Positions 42,201 to 49,504 of a stretch of 64,000 bases of DNA are shown piece by piece (positions within the stretch are counted from its first letter, which is position 1; each line of letters opens with the position of its first letter). The DNA is from Microbacterium neungamense. GTDB taxonomy: Bacteria; Actinomycetota; Actinomycetes; Actinomycetales; Microbacteriaceae. The notes under the pieces were generated by a model. The model did not search any database, had not been told where the DNA came from, and saw only the letters and a list, made by a program, of their open reading frames with translations. A program made the translations under genes and the position numbers. The DNA lies in the NCBI RefSeq assembly GCF_024971095.1, contig NZ_CP069717.1, positions 744,001 to 808,000 on the forward strand, read 5' to 3'.

Positions 42201-42976
42201 TCGTCCGCCCGATGCCGGAGCGTCCGTACCGGCAGACGCGCCTGGGCACGCTGTTCCACGCCTGGGTGGAGCGGCGTTCCGAGCTCGTCGGCGTCGGCAC
42301 GCGCCCCGACGAGGCGCTGTGGGAGCTGGACGAGGAGACGGATGCCGGCGCCGCGGCGGACACCGCCGACCTCGCCCGGCTGCAGGAGATCTTCGAGCGC
42401 AGCGAATGGGGCCCGCTCCGTCCGATCGCCGTCGAGCTCGAGATCGACTTCGCCCTCGACGCCCCCCGCTCATCGAGCGACCCCGCCGCACCGCCCGCCG
42501 GCGGCGGTTCCTGGTCGTTGAGCGAGGGCGCCGGAGGCGTGCGAGACGAAACGCCTGCCGGCGGCGGTTCCTGGTCGTTGAGCGAGGGCGCCGGAGGCGT
42601 GCGAGACGAAACGCCTGCCGGCGGCGGTTCCTGGTCGTTGAGCGAGGGCGCCGGAGGCGTGCGAGACGAAACGCCTGCCGGCCACATCATCATCTGCAAG
42701 CTCGACGCCGTCTACCGCCGCGAGGACCGTGGCGGACGGATCGAGATCGTCGACTGGAAGACCGGGAAGGCGCCGCGCACCGCGGCCGAGCGGGAGGAGC
42801 GGATGCTGCAGCTCGCGCTCTACCGGCTGGCGTACCACCGTCGCTTCGGCGTCCCGCTCGAGGACATCGACGTGGCGCTGTTCTACGTGTCCGACGACCT
42901 CGTCATCCGCGACGACCGGGTCTGGTCGGAGGCGGAGCTGGTCCAGCGCTGGAGGGCGGCGCGCGCGGCCCGCTGA
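39251..42976 (+). CDS. adnB: AdnB-like helicase-nuclease subunit with in-frame repeats
   Basis: The 1241-residue SF1 helicase has VAGAGSGKTETMSGRVVW (Walker A), LTFTRKAAGELAERI, VVLLDEYQDTSVIQTRFL, VGDPHQSIYGWRGAS, LTIHGSKGLEWDAVAVV and VAVTRARTDLLLSG. The C-terminal nuclease has RLGTLFHAWVERRSEL and IEIVDWKTGKAP plus MLQLALYRLAY. It is the leading motor of AdnAB. It is about 140 residues longer than the mycobacterial protein. About 60 of these are three exact copies of a 20-residue unit (residues 1083-1142) inserted in the nuclease domain just before CKLDAVYRRED. Its 3' end overlaps the convergent phosphotransferase gene by 94 bases. Confidence 0.9.
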   Translation: MTAPTGAAMTETEATRTEEEAATADTAEARAAGAATLSATDIAAALGQPPPTPAQQRVIEAPPGPALVVAGAGSGKTETMSGRVVWLVANGHVRRDEILGLTFTRKAAGELAERIAARLAVIDEFRRRGLLPHLPALVASGALERIDVAAPGRQREIVRAQVLDALADRYGTGWDPAAPRAAEELMIRPRVSTYNAFADGIVREHAARIGRDPDVAMLSQAASWMLAREVVMRSDLPELEQIDYALGTVIDAVQRLAGDALDHRADLALAERIAREQAAAFDPYRGNPDVDKAVTNLLSVPTLTRLVREYIAEKQRRGVLDFADQVAGAYDIVESAPDVRDELRQQHRVVLLDEYQDTSVIQTRFLAALFRDAAVMAVGDPHQSIYGWRGASADNLYAFAGAFSGDGTAQTYSLMTSWRNDRRILDVANRVLEPLQRPGLDVPPLDPRPGAGDGTVQVRFPLTVDDEAAEVADWFAERRAEHDRSGAARPHTGAILFRSKKHMQTFAEALAARGIPHRILGLGGLLSTPEVVDVVSTLRVVHDPTAGSALIRLLTGPRFGVGVADMAALYDLGRTIAERDSALMPLPEEIRMRLRSSRGADEAVSIVDAVDVVRAVRDDYRLLERISPEGRARIRAAGEMLERLRRAASQPIPELIRMIEGELRLDVELAANETRGTARVAATQLRAFADEVKAFLAADERGTIGSLLAWLDKAESTDELVPRPEPPEPGVVQLLTIHGSKGLEWDAVAVVRLVVDELPTRVSDTSGWFGFGVLPFALRGDRDALPRFEWDPESAMEGETDPVKRHKLAQASLSGGATKANPHGGALKRFKDAYRAYQQQEERRLAYVAVTRARTDLLLSGSHWAGQKSPRQPSPYLVEALDVLGLDAIAPVDAEENPYDGPGHTLTWPMDPLGARRAAVERAAAEVRAAMASPQPPAPSPELERLLAERAARRRGTDAAPPTRVPASRFKDYVTDFQGTLSSIVRPMPERPYRQTRLGTLFHAWVERRSELVGVGTRPDEALWELDEETDAGAAADTADLARLQEIFERSEWGPLRPIAVELEIDFALDAPRSSSDPAAPPAGGGSWSLSEGAGGVRDETPAGGGSWSLSEGAGGVRDETPAGGGSWSLSEGAGGVRDETPAGHIIICKLDAVYRREDRGGRIEIVDWKTGKAPRTAAEREERMLQLALYRLAYHRRFGVPLEDIDVALFYVSDDLVIRDDRVWSEAELVQRWRAARAAR
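42497..42676 (+). repeat. Three perfect 60-bp in-frame repeats inside adnB
   Basis: Units at 42497-42556, 42557-42616 and 42617-42676 are identical. Each encodes AGGG-SWSLSEG-AGGVRDETP. The core GGTCGTTGAGCGAGG to CGAGACGAAACGCC is the reverse complement of the intergenic GTTTCGTCTCG repeat seen at 28209, 28280 and 29362. The chosen frame avoids the TGA in GTTGAGC, so the repeats do not end translation. Confidence 0.95.
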
Positions 42977-44295
42977 GCCTCGTCGTCCAGCCCCTCCGGC
43001 CCGGCATCCCCGGATCCCGCAGACCCCGTCACCGCGCCATCGGAGGGCGCCGCTCCCGTCGCTCCACCGCCCGAGGAGCCGCGCACACCGGTCACCTCGG
43101 TGAGATCCTGCGTCGGCGTGCCCCGCTCGGCATCCGCTGCCGAGCCGCCGTCCGCCGGGCCGCCGTCCGCCGCCGACCCGGCGCCCGCAGCGTCCGCGGC
43201 ACCCACCGCGCCGGTGTCCGCGCTCGGGTCGTCGGCGCTCCAGAGCTCTTCGGGACGGTACGCGTCGGTCTGCATCGACGTGTCGACGGCCACGGCCACG
43301 GTCTCGGGCACGCGGCCGACCGCCTCCAACGCCGAGTCCACGCCCGCGCCCTTCGCGGCGATCACGGCCAGGTCGTCGGCGCGCAGGCCCTCCGCGAGCG
43401 ACTCGAGCAGGGCGGCCGCGTCGTCGACGATGTCCGGACGGTGCAGCGACTCCCCGTGGAGGAGCCAGCGCGCGAACTCCAGCTCGGCGTGCAGACGTGC
43501 GCGCACCCGGAGCGCTTCGTCCACCGCTCTCGCCGAGGCCCGGAGGTAGGCGGCGTGCACGTCCTCGGCGGCGTCCGGAGCGGCCGACAGCCAGGACAGG
43601 TCGACAGCGGGATCGCCGACGGACAGCCCCCGCCAGCCCAGCACCCCGGTCACCTGAGGACCGTGCTCGGTGTCGTCCTGGAACAGGAACGAGCCCGCCT
43701 GCGCGCCCCCGAGAGTCACCGTCGACTCGAAACGCCAGAGCGCATCGCCACCGGCCGCATCCCGCCAGCGCGCAGTGAGACGGGCGGGCACCCGGCCGGT
43801 CGCGGCGGCGCGATCGACCAGCTGCTCGACCTCACGGCGCACGTCGGCGGCGTCGCGCACGGTCAGTCCCGCCCCGCGCACCACGGATGCCGGGAGCGCG
43901 TGCACCGCCGCGGTCGCCGCGCCGATCGACGGCGCCGCACCCCGGCCGGCCGGCACGTGCGGGGCGTCGATCTGGAATCCGGGAAGCAGATCCGTGACGA
44001 GGGCGCGGGCCTCGCCGACGCGCGTCTCGCCGACGTACTCGGGCACCGCGAACGGCAGCATCTCCCGAACTCCCGAGGTGAGGGCCCGCAGCGCAATGGC
44101 CTCCTCGGCCAGCTCGAGCGCGGCCTCGTCGTCCTCCGCGACCCGGATCACCAGCTCACGACCGTCGGCGAGCGTCGCCACCGCGGAGTCGAAGCGCCCG
44201 TCCCCGCCCGCGGTGAGCGCACGGGCCCCGGTGACATCCGCCCCGGGCAGTGCGGCCGTGACCGCCGCCACTAGAGTGAAGGGAGAGCGTGCCAT
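42883..44295 (-). CDS. Phosphotransferase-family protein (macrolide-kinase-like)
   Basis: The 470-residue protein has an APH-type fold (ALTAGGDGRFDSAVATLADGRELVIRV, then FQIDAPHVPAG). A catalytic-loop-like region, QVTGVLGWRGLSVGDPAVDLSWLSAAP, appears without the classic HxDxxxxN; a related LFQDDTEHG precedes it. About 150 C-terminal residues are acidic and low-complexity (DPSADTGAVGAADAAGAGS). The last 94 bases overlap adnB antisense, where the tail becomes Arg/Ser-rich. A TACCCT box seven bases upstream of ATG 44295 suggests a leaderless start. Similar genes stand between adnB and nudC in many actinobacteria. Confidence 0.75.
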   Translation of the reverse strand: MARSPFTLVAAVTAALPGADVTGARALTAGGDGRFDSAVATLADGRELVIRVAEDDEAALELAEEAIALRALTSGVREMLPFAVPEYVGETRVGEARALVTDLLPGFQIDAPHVPAGRGAAPSIGAATAAVHALPASVVRGAGLTVRDAADVRREVEQLVDRAAATGRVPARLTARWRDAAGGDALWRFESTVTLGGAQAGSFLFQDDTEHGPQVTGVLGWRGLSVGDPAVDLSWLSAAPDAAEDVHAAYLRASARAVDEALRVRARLHAELEFARWLLHGESLHRPDIVDDAAALLESLAEGLRADDLAVIAAKGAGVDSALEAVGRVPETVAVAVDTSMQTDAYRPEELWSADDPSADTGAVGAADAAGAGSAADGGPADGGSAADAERGTPTQDLTEVTGVRGSSGGGATGAAPSDGAVTGSAGSGDAGPEGLDDEAQRAARAALQRWTSSASDQTRSSRMTRSSDT

Positions 44296-44386
44296 GCCCA
44301 CAAGGGTAGATGTGCGGCTCGGCCGCGAGGCCCACGCCACGCCCGTTGCGGGCACACCGGCGAGAGCGAGCTGTGAGGGGACCCGC

Positions 44387-45352
44387 ATGACCGATGCGCC
44401 GATGACGCTCGACCGCGCCGCCGAGCTGCGCGACGAGCCCGGCGTGCTGGAGCGCCTGCGCGGCGACGCCCGCTCCCGGACGATCGTCGTCCGGGAGGGG
44501 AGGCTGCGCGTGCACGACGACGCGCTGCTGCGCAGTCCGGCGGCGGAGATCGTCGACGCCGAGGCGGCGGAGTGGGCGCTGCTGGGGCGCGACCGCGACG
44601 GCGCGCCTCTGCTGCTCGCCGCCGTGCCGCCGATCGAGGACAGCCTGGACGCCGCCCCGGAGGAGATGTGGCTCGGTGTGCGTGAGGTCGCGCCACGGCT
44701 CGGCACCCACGACCAGCAGCTGCTGCTGGGGGCGGTCGCCCTCGCCGGCTGGCTGCGGGACGCGCGGTTCTGCCCGCGCTGCGGCACCGCGGCCGAGCTG
44801 CGGCAGGGGGGGTGGTCCCGCCGCTGCCCCGGATGCGGTGCGGAGCACTTCCCCCGCACCGACCCGGCCGTCATCGTCGCCGTGGAGAGCCCGGACGGCG
44901 AACGCCTCCTGCTCGGCGCGAACACCCGGTGGGGCGGGCGGATGCATTCGTGCTTCGCCGGTTTCGCGGAGGCGGGGGAGTCGCTGGAGGCGACCATCCA
45001 CCGCGAGCTGGCCGAGGAGGCCGGGGTCCGCATCGCCGGCATCCGCTACCTCTCCTCGCAGGCCTGGCCGTACCCGCGCTCCCTGATGATCGGCTTCCGG
45101 GCGGTCGCCGCCGACGAGGACGTGCGGGCGGACGGCGAGGAGATCCTCGAGGTGCGCTGGCTCAGCCGCGCGGAGATCGGGTCCGCGCTCGCCGGAGAGG
45201 GCCCGGTCGGGCTGCCCGGCGAGGCATCGATCGCCCGCGCCCTCATCCAGGACTGGTACGAGGAGCGCGGCGGGGCGGCGAGCGGGCGCGGCCGGCCCCA
45301 GGGCGGTGCACCGGACGCGCCCGCGCCGAGCGAGCGGAGCGTGTCGTCGTGA
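44387..45352 (+). CDS. nudC: NAD(+) diphosphatase / RNA de-NADding enzyme NudC
   Basis: The 321-residue protein has an N-terminal domain and a zinc ribbon (FCPRCGTAAELRQGGWSRRCPGC). The Nudix box is FAEAGESLEATIHRELAEEAGV, and the NudC-specific SQAWPYPRSLMIGF follows. It hydrolyses NAD(H) and can remove NAD caps from RNA. The last about 20 residues (SGRGRPQGGAPDAPAPSERS) form a low-complexity tail. It overlaps uvrD2 by GTGA; nudC-uvrD2 coupling is conserved in mycobacteria. Confidence 0.95.
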   Translation: MTDAPMTLDRAAELRDEPGVLERLRGDARSRTIVVREGRLRVHDDALLRSPAAEIVDAEAAEWALLGRDRDGAPLLLAAVPPIEDSLDAAPEEMWLGVREVAPRLGTHDQQLLLGAVALAGWLRDARFCPRCGTAAELRQGGWSRRCPGCGAEHFPRTDPAVIVAVESPDGERLLLGANTRWGGRMHSCFAGFAEAGESLEATIHRELAEEAGVRIAGIRYLSSQAWPYPRSLMIGFRAVAADEDVRADGEEILEVRWLSRAEIGSALAGEGPVGLPGEASIARALIQDWYEERGGAASGRGRPQGGAPDAPAPSERSVSS

Positions 45353-47070
45353 GCGCACTGGACGCCCTCGACGAACGGCAGCGCGAGGCCGCCTCCGTGC
45401 TGCGCGGCCCGGTCGCCGTGCTCGCCGGTGCCGGCACCGGGAAGACGCGGGTGATCACCCACCGCATCGCGCACGGCGTCGACACCGGCGCCTACTCGCC
45501 CTCGCGCGTGATGGCGGTGACCTTCACCGCCAAAGCCGCCGGCGAGCTGCGCGGCCGGCTGCGTGCGCTCGGCGTCGAGGGCGTCGCCGCGCGGACGTTC
45601 CACTCCGCGGCTCTGGCGCAGCTGAACTTCTTCTGGCCCACGATCGCCGGCGACACCGCCCCCGCGATCGTCGACAACAAGGTGCGCCTGCTCGGCCAGG
45701 CCGCGGACGGGCTGCGGCTGCGCCTGAGCACCGCGACCCTGCGCGACGTGGCGGCCGAGATCGAATGGCGCAAGGTGTCGATGCTCTCCATCGACCGGTA
45801 CGCCGAGCAGAACCGCCCGATCAGCGGCATCCGCCCGGAGCAGCTCGTGGACCTGCAGCGCGCCTACGAGGCGCTCAAGGACGAGCGCCGTCAGCTCGAC
45901 TTCGAGGACGTGCTGCTCGCCTGCGCCGGCATGCTGGAGGCGGAGCCGCGCGTGGCCCGCGCCGTGCACGAGCAGTACCGGCACTTCACGGTGGACGAGT
46001 ACCAGGACGTGTCGCCGCTGCAGAACCGGCTGCTCGAGCTGTGGCTCGGCGACCGCCGCGACCTCTGCGTCGTGGGCGACGCCAGCCAGACCATCTACTC
46101 CTTCGCCGGCGCGCAGCAGCGCTTCCTGCTCGAGTTCGAGCGGCGCTTCCCGGATGCCACCGTGGTGCGCCTGGAGACGAACTACCGCTCCCGCGCGCCG
46201 ATCCTCGCCGCGGCGAACGCGCTGATGCGCGGCCGTCCGGGCGCGCTCGACCTGGTGCCGGCGCGGGAGGACTTCTCGGCCGAGCCCCCGACGCTGACCG
46301 TGTTCGACACGGAGACGGAGGAGGCGGAGGGCGTGGCCGCGGCCGTCGCCGCGCGCATCGCCGGCGGCACCTCCCCCTCGGACATCGCGGTGCTCTACCG
46401 GGCGCACGCCCAGTCGGCCGTGCTGCAGCAGGCGCTCGCCGCGCAGGGCGTCGCGACGACCGTGCTCGGCGGCACCCGGTTCTTCGACATGCCCGAGGTG
46501 CGCCAGGCCGTGCTGGCGCTGCGCGGCGCCGCGGTCGCGCCCACCGATCTCGGCTTCCTGCCCGCGGTGCGCGACGTGCTGCGCGGCCTCGGGCTCACCG
46601 ACGAGCCCCCCGCGGCGGGCGGGGCGCAGCGCGACGGCTGGGAGGCGCGACGCGCGATCCTGCGGCTCGCGGAGGAGGCGCCGGAGGGCACCACGCTGCG
46701 CTCCTTCGCGGACGCGCTGATGGCGCGCGCGAAGGACCAGCACGAGCCGACCCTGCGCACCGTGACGCTGTCGACCCTGCACGCGGCGAAGGGCCTGGAG
46801 TGGCCGCACGTGCACGTGATCGGCTGGGCTGAGGGCGCGCTGCCGATCTCCTACGCCACGACCTTCGAGCAGATCGACGAGGAGCGCCGCCTCGCGTACG
46901 TGGGCATCACGCGGGCCGCGCGTACGCTGTCGCTGTCGTGGGCGCGGTCCGCCGGCAGAGGGGAGCGGGCGCCGTCGCGCTTCCTCGCGGAGATCGGGAC
47001 CACCGGCCGCGGCACGGGCATTCTTCGTGAGGTGCCACCGCGCGCCATGTCCGGCGTCCGCCGGGGCTGA
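45349..47070 (+). CDS. uvrD2: SF1 DNA helicase UvrD2
   Basis: The 573-residue helicase has VLAGAGTGKTRVITHRIAHG, VTFTAKAAGELRGRL, ARTFHSAAL, HFTVDEYQDVSPLQNRLL, VGDASQTIYSFAGAQ, ETNYRSRAPIL, LSTLHAAKGLEWPHV and EERRLAYVGITRA. It unwinds DNA in repair or replication. Mycobacterial UvrD2 is about 700 residues with a C-terminal HRDC domain and a tetracysteine; here the protein ends soon after the helicase core, so both are missing. The end overlaps a convergent gene by 164 bases. Confidence 0.92.
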   Translation: MSALDALDERQREAASVLRGPVAVLAGAGTGKTRVITHRIAHGVDTGAYSPSRVMAVTFTAKAAGELRGRLRALGVEGVAARTFHSAALAQLNFFWPTIAGDTAPAIVDNKVRLLGQAADGLRLRLSTATLRDVAAEIEWRKVSMLSIDRYAEQNRPISGIRPEQLVDLQRAYEALKDERRQLDFEDVLLACAGMLEAEPRVARAVHEQYRHFTVDEYQDVSPLQNRLLELWLGDRRDLCVVGDASQTIYSFAGAQQRFLLEFERRFPDATVVRLETNYRSRAPILAAANALMRGRPGALDLVPAREDFSAEPPTLTVFDTETEEAEGVAAAVAARIAGGTSPSDIAVLYRAHAQSAVLQQALAAQGVATTVLGGTRFFDMPEVRQAVLALRGAAVAPTDLGFLPAVRDVLRGLGLTDEPPAAGGAQRDGWEARRAILRLAEEAPEGTTLRSFADALMARAKDQHEPTLRTVTLSTLHAAKGLEWPHVHVIGWAEGALPISYATTFEQIDEERRLAYVGITRAARTLSLSWARSAGRGERAPSRFLAEIGTTGRGTGILREVPPRAMSGVRRG

Positions 47071-47860
47071 CCCGCACCATCCGCGACGGCACGTCGACGC
47101 CGGGACGGATGCCGCCCGCCGGCGGCGTCTCCGCGACCACGGGTGTCTCCGCGCCCAGGGTGTTCTCCGCGCCCGGGGCCGTCTCGCCGCGCAACAGCTC
47201 CGCCGCCAGGACGGCGGCCTCGGCGACCCGGGCCGCCGGGATCGGACCGGGTCGCCGGGCGACCAGCTGCGCGTGCAGCAGCGGCCAGGCCGGGTCGCGC
47301 TCCCGCTCCCACGCGTCCCGGCAGGCGAGGCACGCCGTCGTGCCGGGCAGGACGAGCGGGCCGACGGTGAGCGCGTCGGCCTCGAACGCCACGGGGAGAT
47401 GCGCGAGGTCGTCGCGCAGGTACGGTGCCAGCTGCTGCGCAGATGCCGCGCCCTCAACCACCACGACCGCCACCGCGCCGGCGTCGCCGCGCGCCCCGAT
47501 CGGCACGCCCTCGTCCTGCAGGGCCTCGCGCAGCCGGTGCGGCACGCGCCGGTCGAGGATGTCGAGGTCCTCGATCCACACCGCCGGCGGCCGCGGCCGG
47601 TCCGCCACCAGCACCGGGGCGAGCTCGTCGAGCAGCCGGCGCGCCGCCTCCCGGGGCGCGCCCACGCCGTGCGCGACGACGTCGAAGGACGAGCGGCGGA
47701 TGCCGGCACGCAGGCGCACGAGCAGGGGCTCGACCCAGGCGTGCTCCACGTGTACCCGGGCGACGTCCTCGAGGCCGAACTGGACGGTGGCCTCGTCGCG
47801 CCACAGCAGTGGATACCGCGGATCGAGGCGCATGACGGTGCGCGGAGTGAGCGGGCTCAT
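46907..47860 (-). CDS. Cyclodehydratase-like (TOMM leader-binding type) protein
   Basis: The 317-residue protein begins MSPLTPRTVMRLDPRYPLLWRDEATVQFG, a start typical of actinobacterial proteins annotated as bacteriocin cyclodehydratase/TOMM leader-peptide-binding, such as Rv3196. It has an E1-like N region (RHVEHAWVEPLLVRL-type wing) and LPGTTACLACRDAWERERDP, with CPCRG near the end giving possible zinc cysteines. No TOMM precursor, dehydrogenase or YcaO gene is nearby, so a role outside natural-product synthesis is likely. The C-terminal 50 codons overlap uvrD2 antisense and look low-complexity, so the true end is uncertain. Confidence 0.62.
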   Translation of the reverse strand: MSPLTPRTVMRLDPRYPLLWRDEATVQFGLEDVARVHVEHAWVEPLLVRLRAGIRRSSFDVVAHGVGAPREAARRLLDELAPVLVADRPRPPAVWIEDLDILDRRVPHRLREALQDEGVPIGARGDAGAVAVVVVEGAASAQQLAPYLRDDLAHLPVAFEADALTVGPLVLPGTTACLACRDAWERERDPAWPLLHAQLVARRPGPIPAARVAEAAVLAAELLRGETAPGAENTLGAETPVVAETPPAGGIRPGVDVPSRMVRVSPGGRRTWRAVAPHEECPCRGRWSRSPRGSATAPAPLCRRTAPTTATAYARPA

Positions 47861-47955
47861 GACCCGATTGTGCGCGCCCGTCACCGTGCGCGGGGCGCGC
47901 GCGGGCGATCGGTGGACAGATGCCGGACGGATGCCGCCTGTGGAGGACGATCCGG

Positions 47956-49383
47956 TCAGACCGGCTGGTCGCCCTCCGGTGGGCGGCGGTCGTCCCCGTC
48001 CGGTCCACCGTCGGGACCGTCCTCGGGCGCGGTGCCGGGCTCGCGGTCGCTCGCGGCGGAGCCGTCGGTGTCGAAGCCGTCGCCCTCCAGCAGTCGCGCC
48101 AGCGCCTCGTCGAACTCGTCGGCCGCCGGGGCCTCTCCGCGGGCCGTCGCCTGGAGCCGCGCGATGAGCGCGGTCGGGTCGTCGATGTCGGACGCCTCCG
48201 GCATCAGGTCGGGGTAGTCCCACAGGGCGTCGCGGGCGGCGACGCCCACGGCATCCGTCACCTTGCGCCACATCGCCGACGCCTCCCGCAGCCGGCGCGG
48301 ACGCAGCTTCAGACCCACCAACGCGCCCAGCGCGTCCTCCGCCGGACCGCCGACGGCGCGACGGCGCCGCGCCGCCTCCGCCAGCCGCGCCCCGTCCGGG
48401 AGCCGCGAGGTCGCGTCGGTGGTGACCACGTCCACCCAGCCGTCGATCATCGCGACGAGGTTCTCCAGCCGGGTGAGCGCCTCGCGCTGCGCCTCGGTCT
48501 GCGCAGGCAGCAGCGCCCCGCCTTCGATCGCCGCCCGCAGCTCCTCGGGGTCGGACGGGTCGAGCCGGCTGGCGACGTCCTCGAGTGCCTGCACGTCGAC
48601 GGTGACGCCGCGTGCGAACTCGGTGAGCTGCGTCATCACGTGCAGGTGCAGCCACTTCGCGTGCCGGTACAGGCGGGCGTAGGCGAGTTCGCGGACGGCC
48701 AGGTAGAGCGCGATCTGATCCTCGGGGATCTCCAGGCCCTCGCCGAACGCGGCGATGTTCTGCGGCACGACGGCCGCCGTGCCGGCCGGTAGCACCGGGA
48801 TGCCGACGTCGCCGCCGGAGACCACCTCGCGGGAGAGGTTGCCGAGCACCTGCCCGAACTGCGCGGCGAACAGCGACCCGCCCAGGGTCCGCATCAGCTG
48901 GCCGGCGCCCTGGACGAGGCCGCGCATCTCCTCGGGGACCTGCGTGTCCAGCGCCGAGGTGAGGGCGTCGGCGATGCTCGTCGACACCGGTCCGGCGATC
49001 TCCTTCCACACCGGCAGGGTCTGCGTCACCCACTCGCCGCGGGTCATCGCCCGCGGCGCGGAGGCGAGCTCGGAGATCGTGGTCGCCTCGCTCAGCCACA
49101 GGTTCGCCAGCCCGAAGGCATCCGCGATCGACGAGCGGGCGCCGTCGGTGATGCCCAGCCCGTCGCGGTTCGCGATGTGCAGCGCCTGCCGCTCCGCGTT
49201 CTGCCACGGGTCGCCCTGGAACGCCGCCTGCATCTGCGACATGAAGCCGGCCATCATGGCGGGGTCCAGCGGCATGCCGCCCATGCCGGAGAGCGCCTCG
49301 CGCATCGCCTCGGGATCGACGTCGCCCCCGGCCATCATGCGGCGGAGGAACTCCTCGAAGTCCGACGGGTCCTGGTCTGCCAT
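47956..49383 (-). CDS. DUF2342 / putative zinc-dependent metalloprotease
   Basis: The 475-residue protein has the family pattern: N-terminal Met-rich FEEFLRRMMAGGDVDPEAMREALSG, MRTLGGSLFAAQFGQVLGNLSREV, GLEIPEDQIALYLAVRELAYARLYRHAKWLHLHV and a C-terminal region ending in an acidic Gly/Asp tail. A classic HExxH is not present; REL-xxxRLYRHAKWL takes its place. Function is unknown (Rv3195 equivalent). It is divergent from the PDZ protease gene, with a shared promoter gap of about 120 bases. Confidence 0.85.
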   Translation of the reverse strand: MADQDPSDFEEFLRRMMAGGDVDPEAMREALSGMGGMPLDPAMMAGFMSQMQAAFQGDPWQNAERQALHIANRDGLGITDGARSSIADAFGLANLWLSEATTISELASAPRAMTRGEWVTQTLPVWKEIAGPVSTSIADALTSALDTQVPEEMRGLVQGAGQLMRTLGGSLFAAQFGQVLGNLSREVVSGGDVGIPVLPAGTAAVVPQNIAAFGEGLEIPEDQIALYLAVRELAYARLYRHAKWLHLHVMTQLTEFARGVTVDVQALEDVASRLDPSDPEELRAAIEGGALLPAQTEAQREALTRLENLVAMIDGWVDVVTTDATSRLPDGARLAEAARRRRAVGGPAEDALGALVGLKLRPRRLREASAMWRKVTDAVGVAARDALWDYPDLMPEASDIDDPTALIARLQATARGEAPAADEFDEALARLLEGDGFDTDGSAASDREPGTAPEDGPDGGPDGDDRRPPEGDQPV

Positions 49384-49504
49384 CTCGATCGCCCTCTCAG
49401 CACGCGCGTAGCCTGTGCGATCTACGCTAGTCACAGCTCGCCGCGCCCGTACCCGAGGGGCGCGGATCCCTGTACGCCGCTCGCGAACGTCCCGGAGGTC
49501 GACC

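Noticed and set aside
42497..42676. CRISPR array
   Set aside because: Units are contiguous, with no spacers, are in frame in adnB, and no cas genes are present. The arrays at 10676 and 58485 are rejected for the same reason.
46907..49383. A TOMM (thiazole/oxazole peptide) biosynthetic cluster
   Set aside because: Only one cyclodehydratase-like gene is present; no YcaO, dehydrogenase, precursor peptide or exporter. Conserved synteny points to a housekeeping locus.
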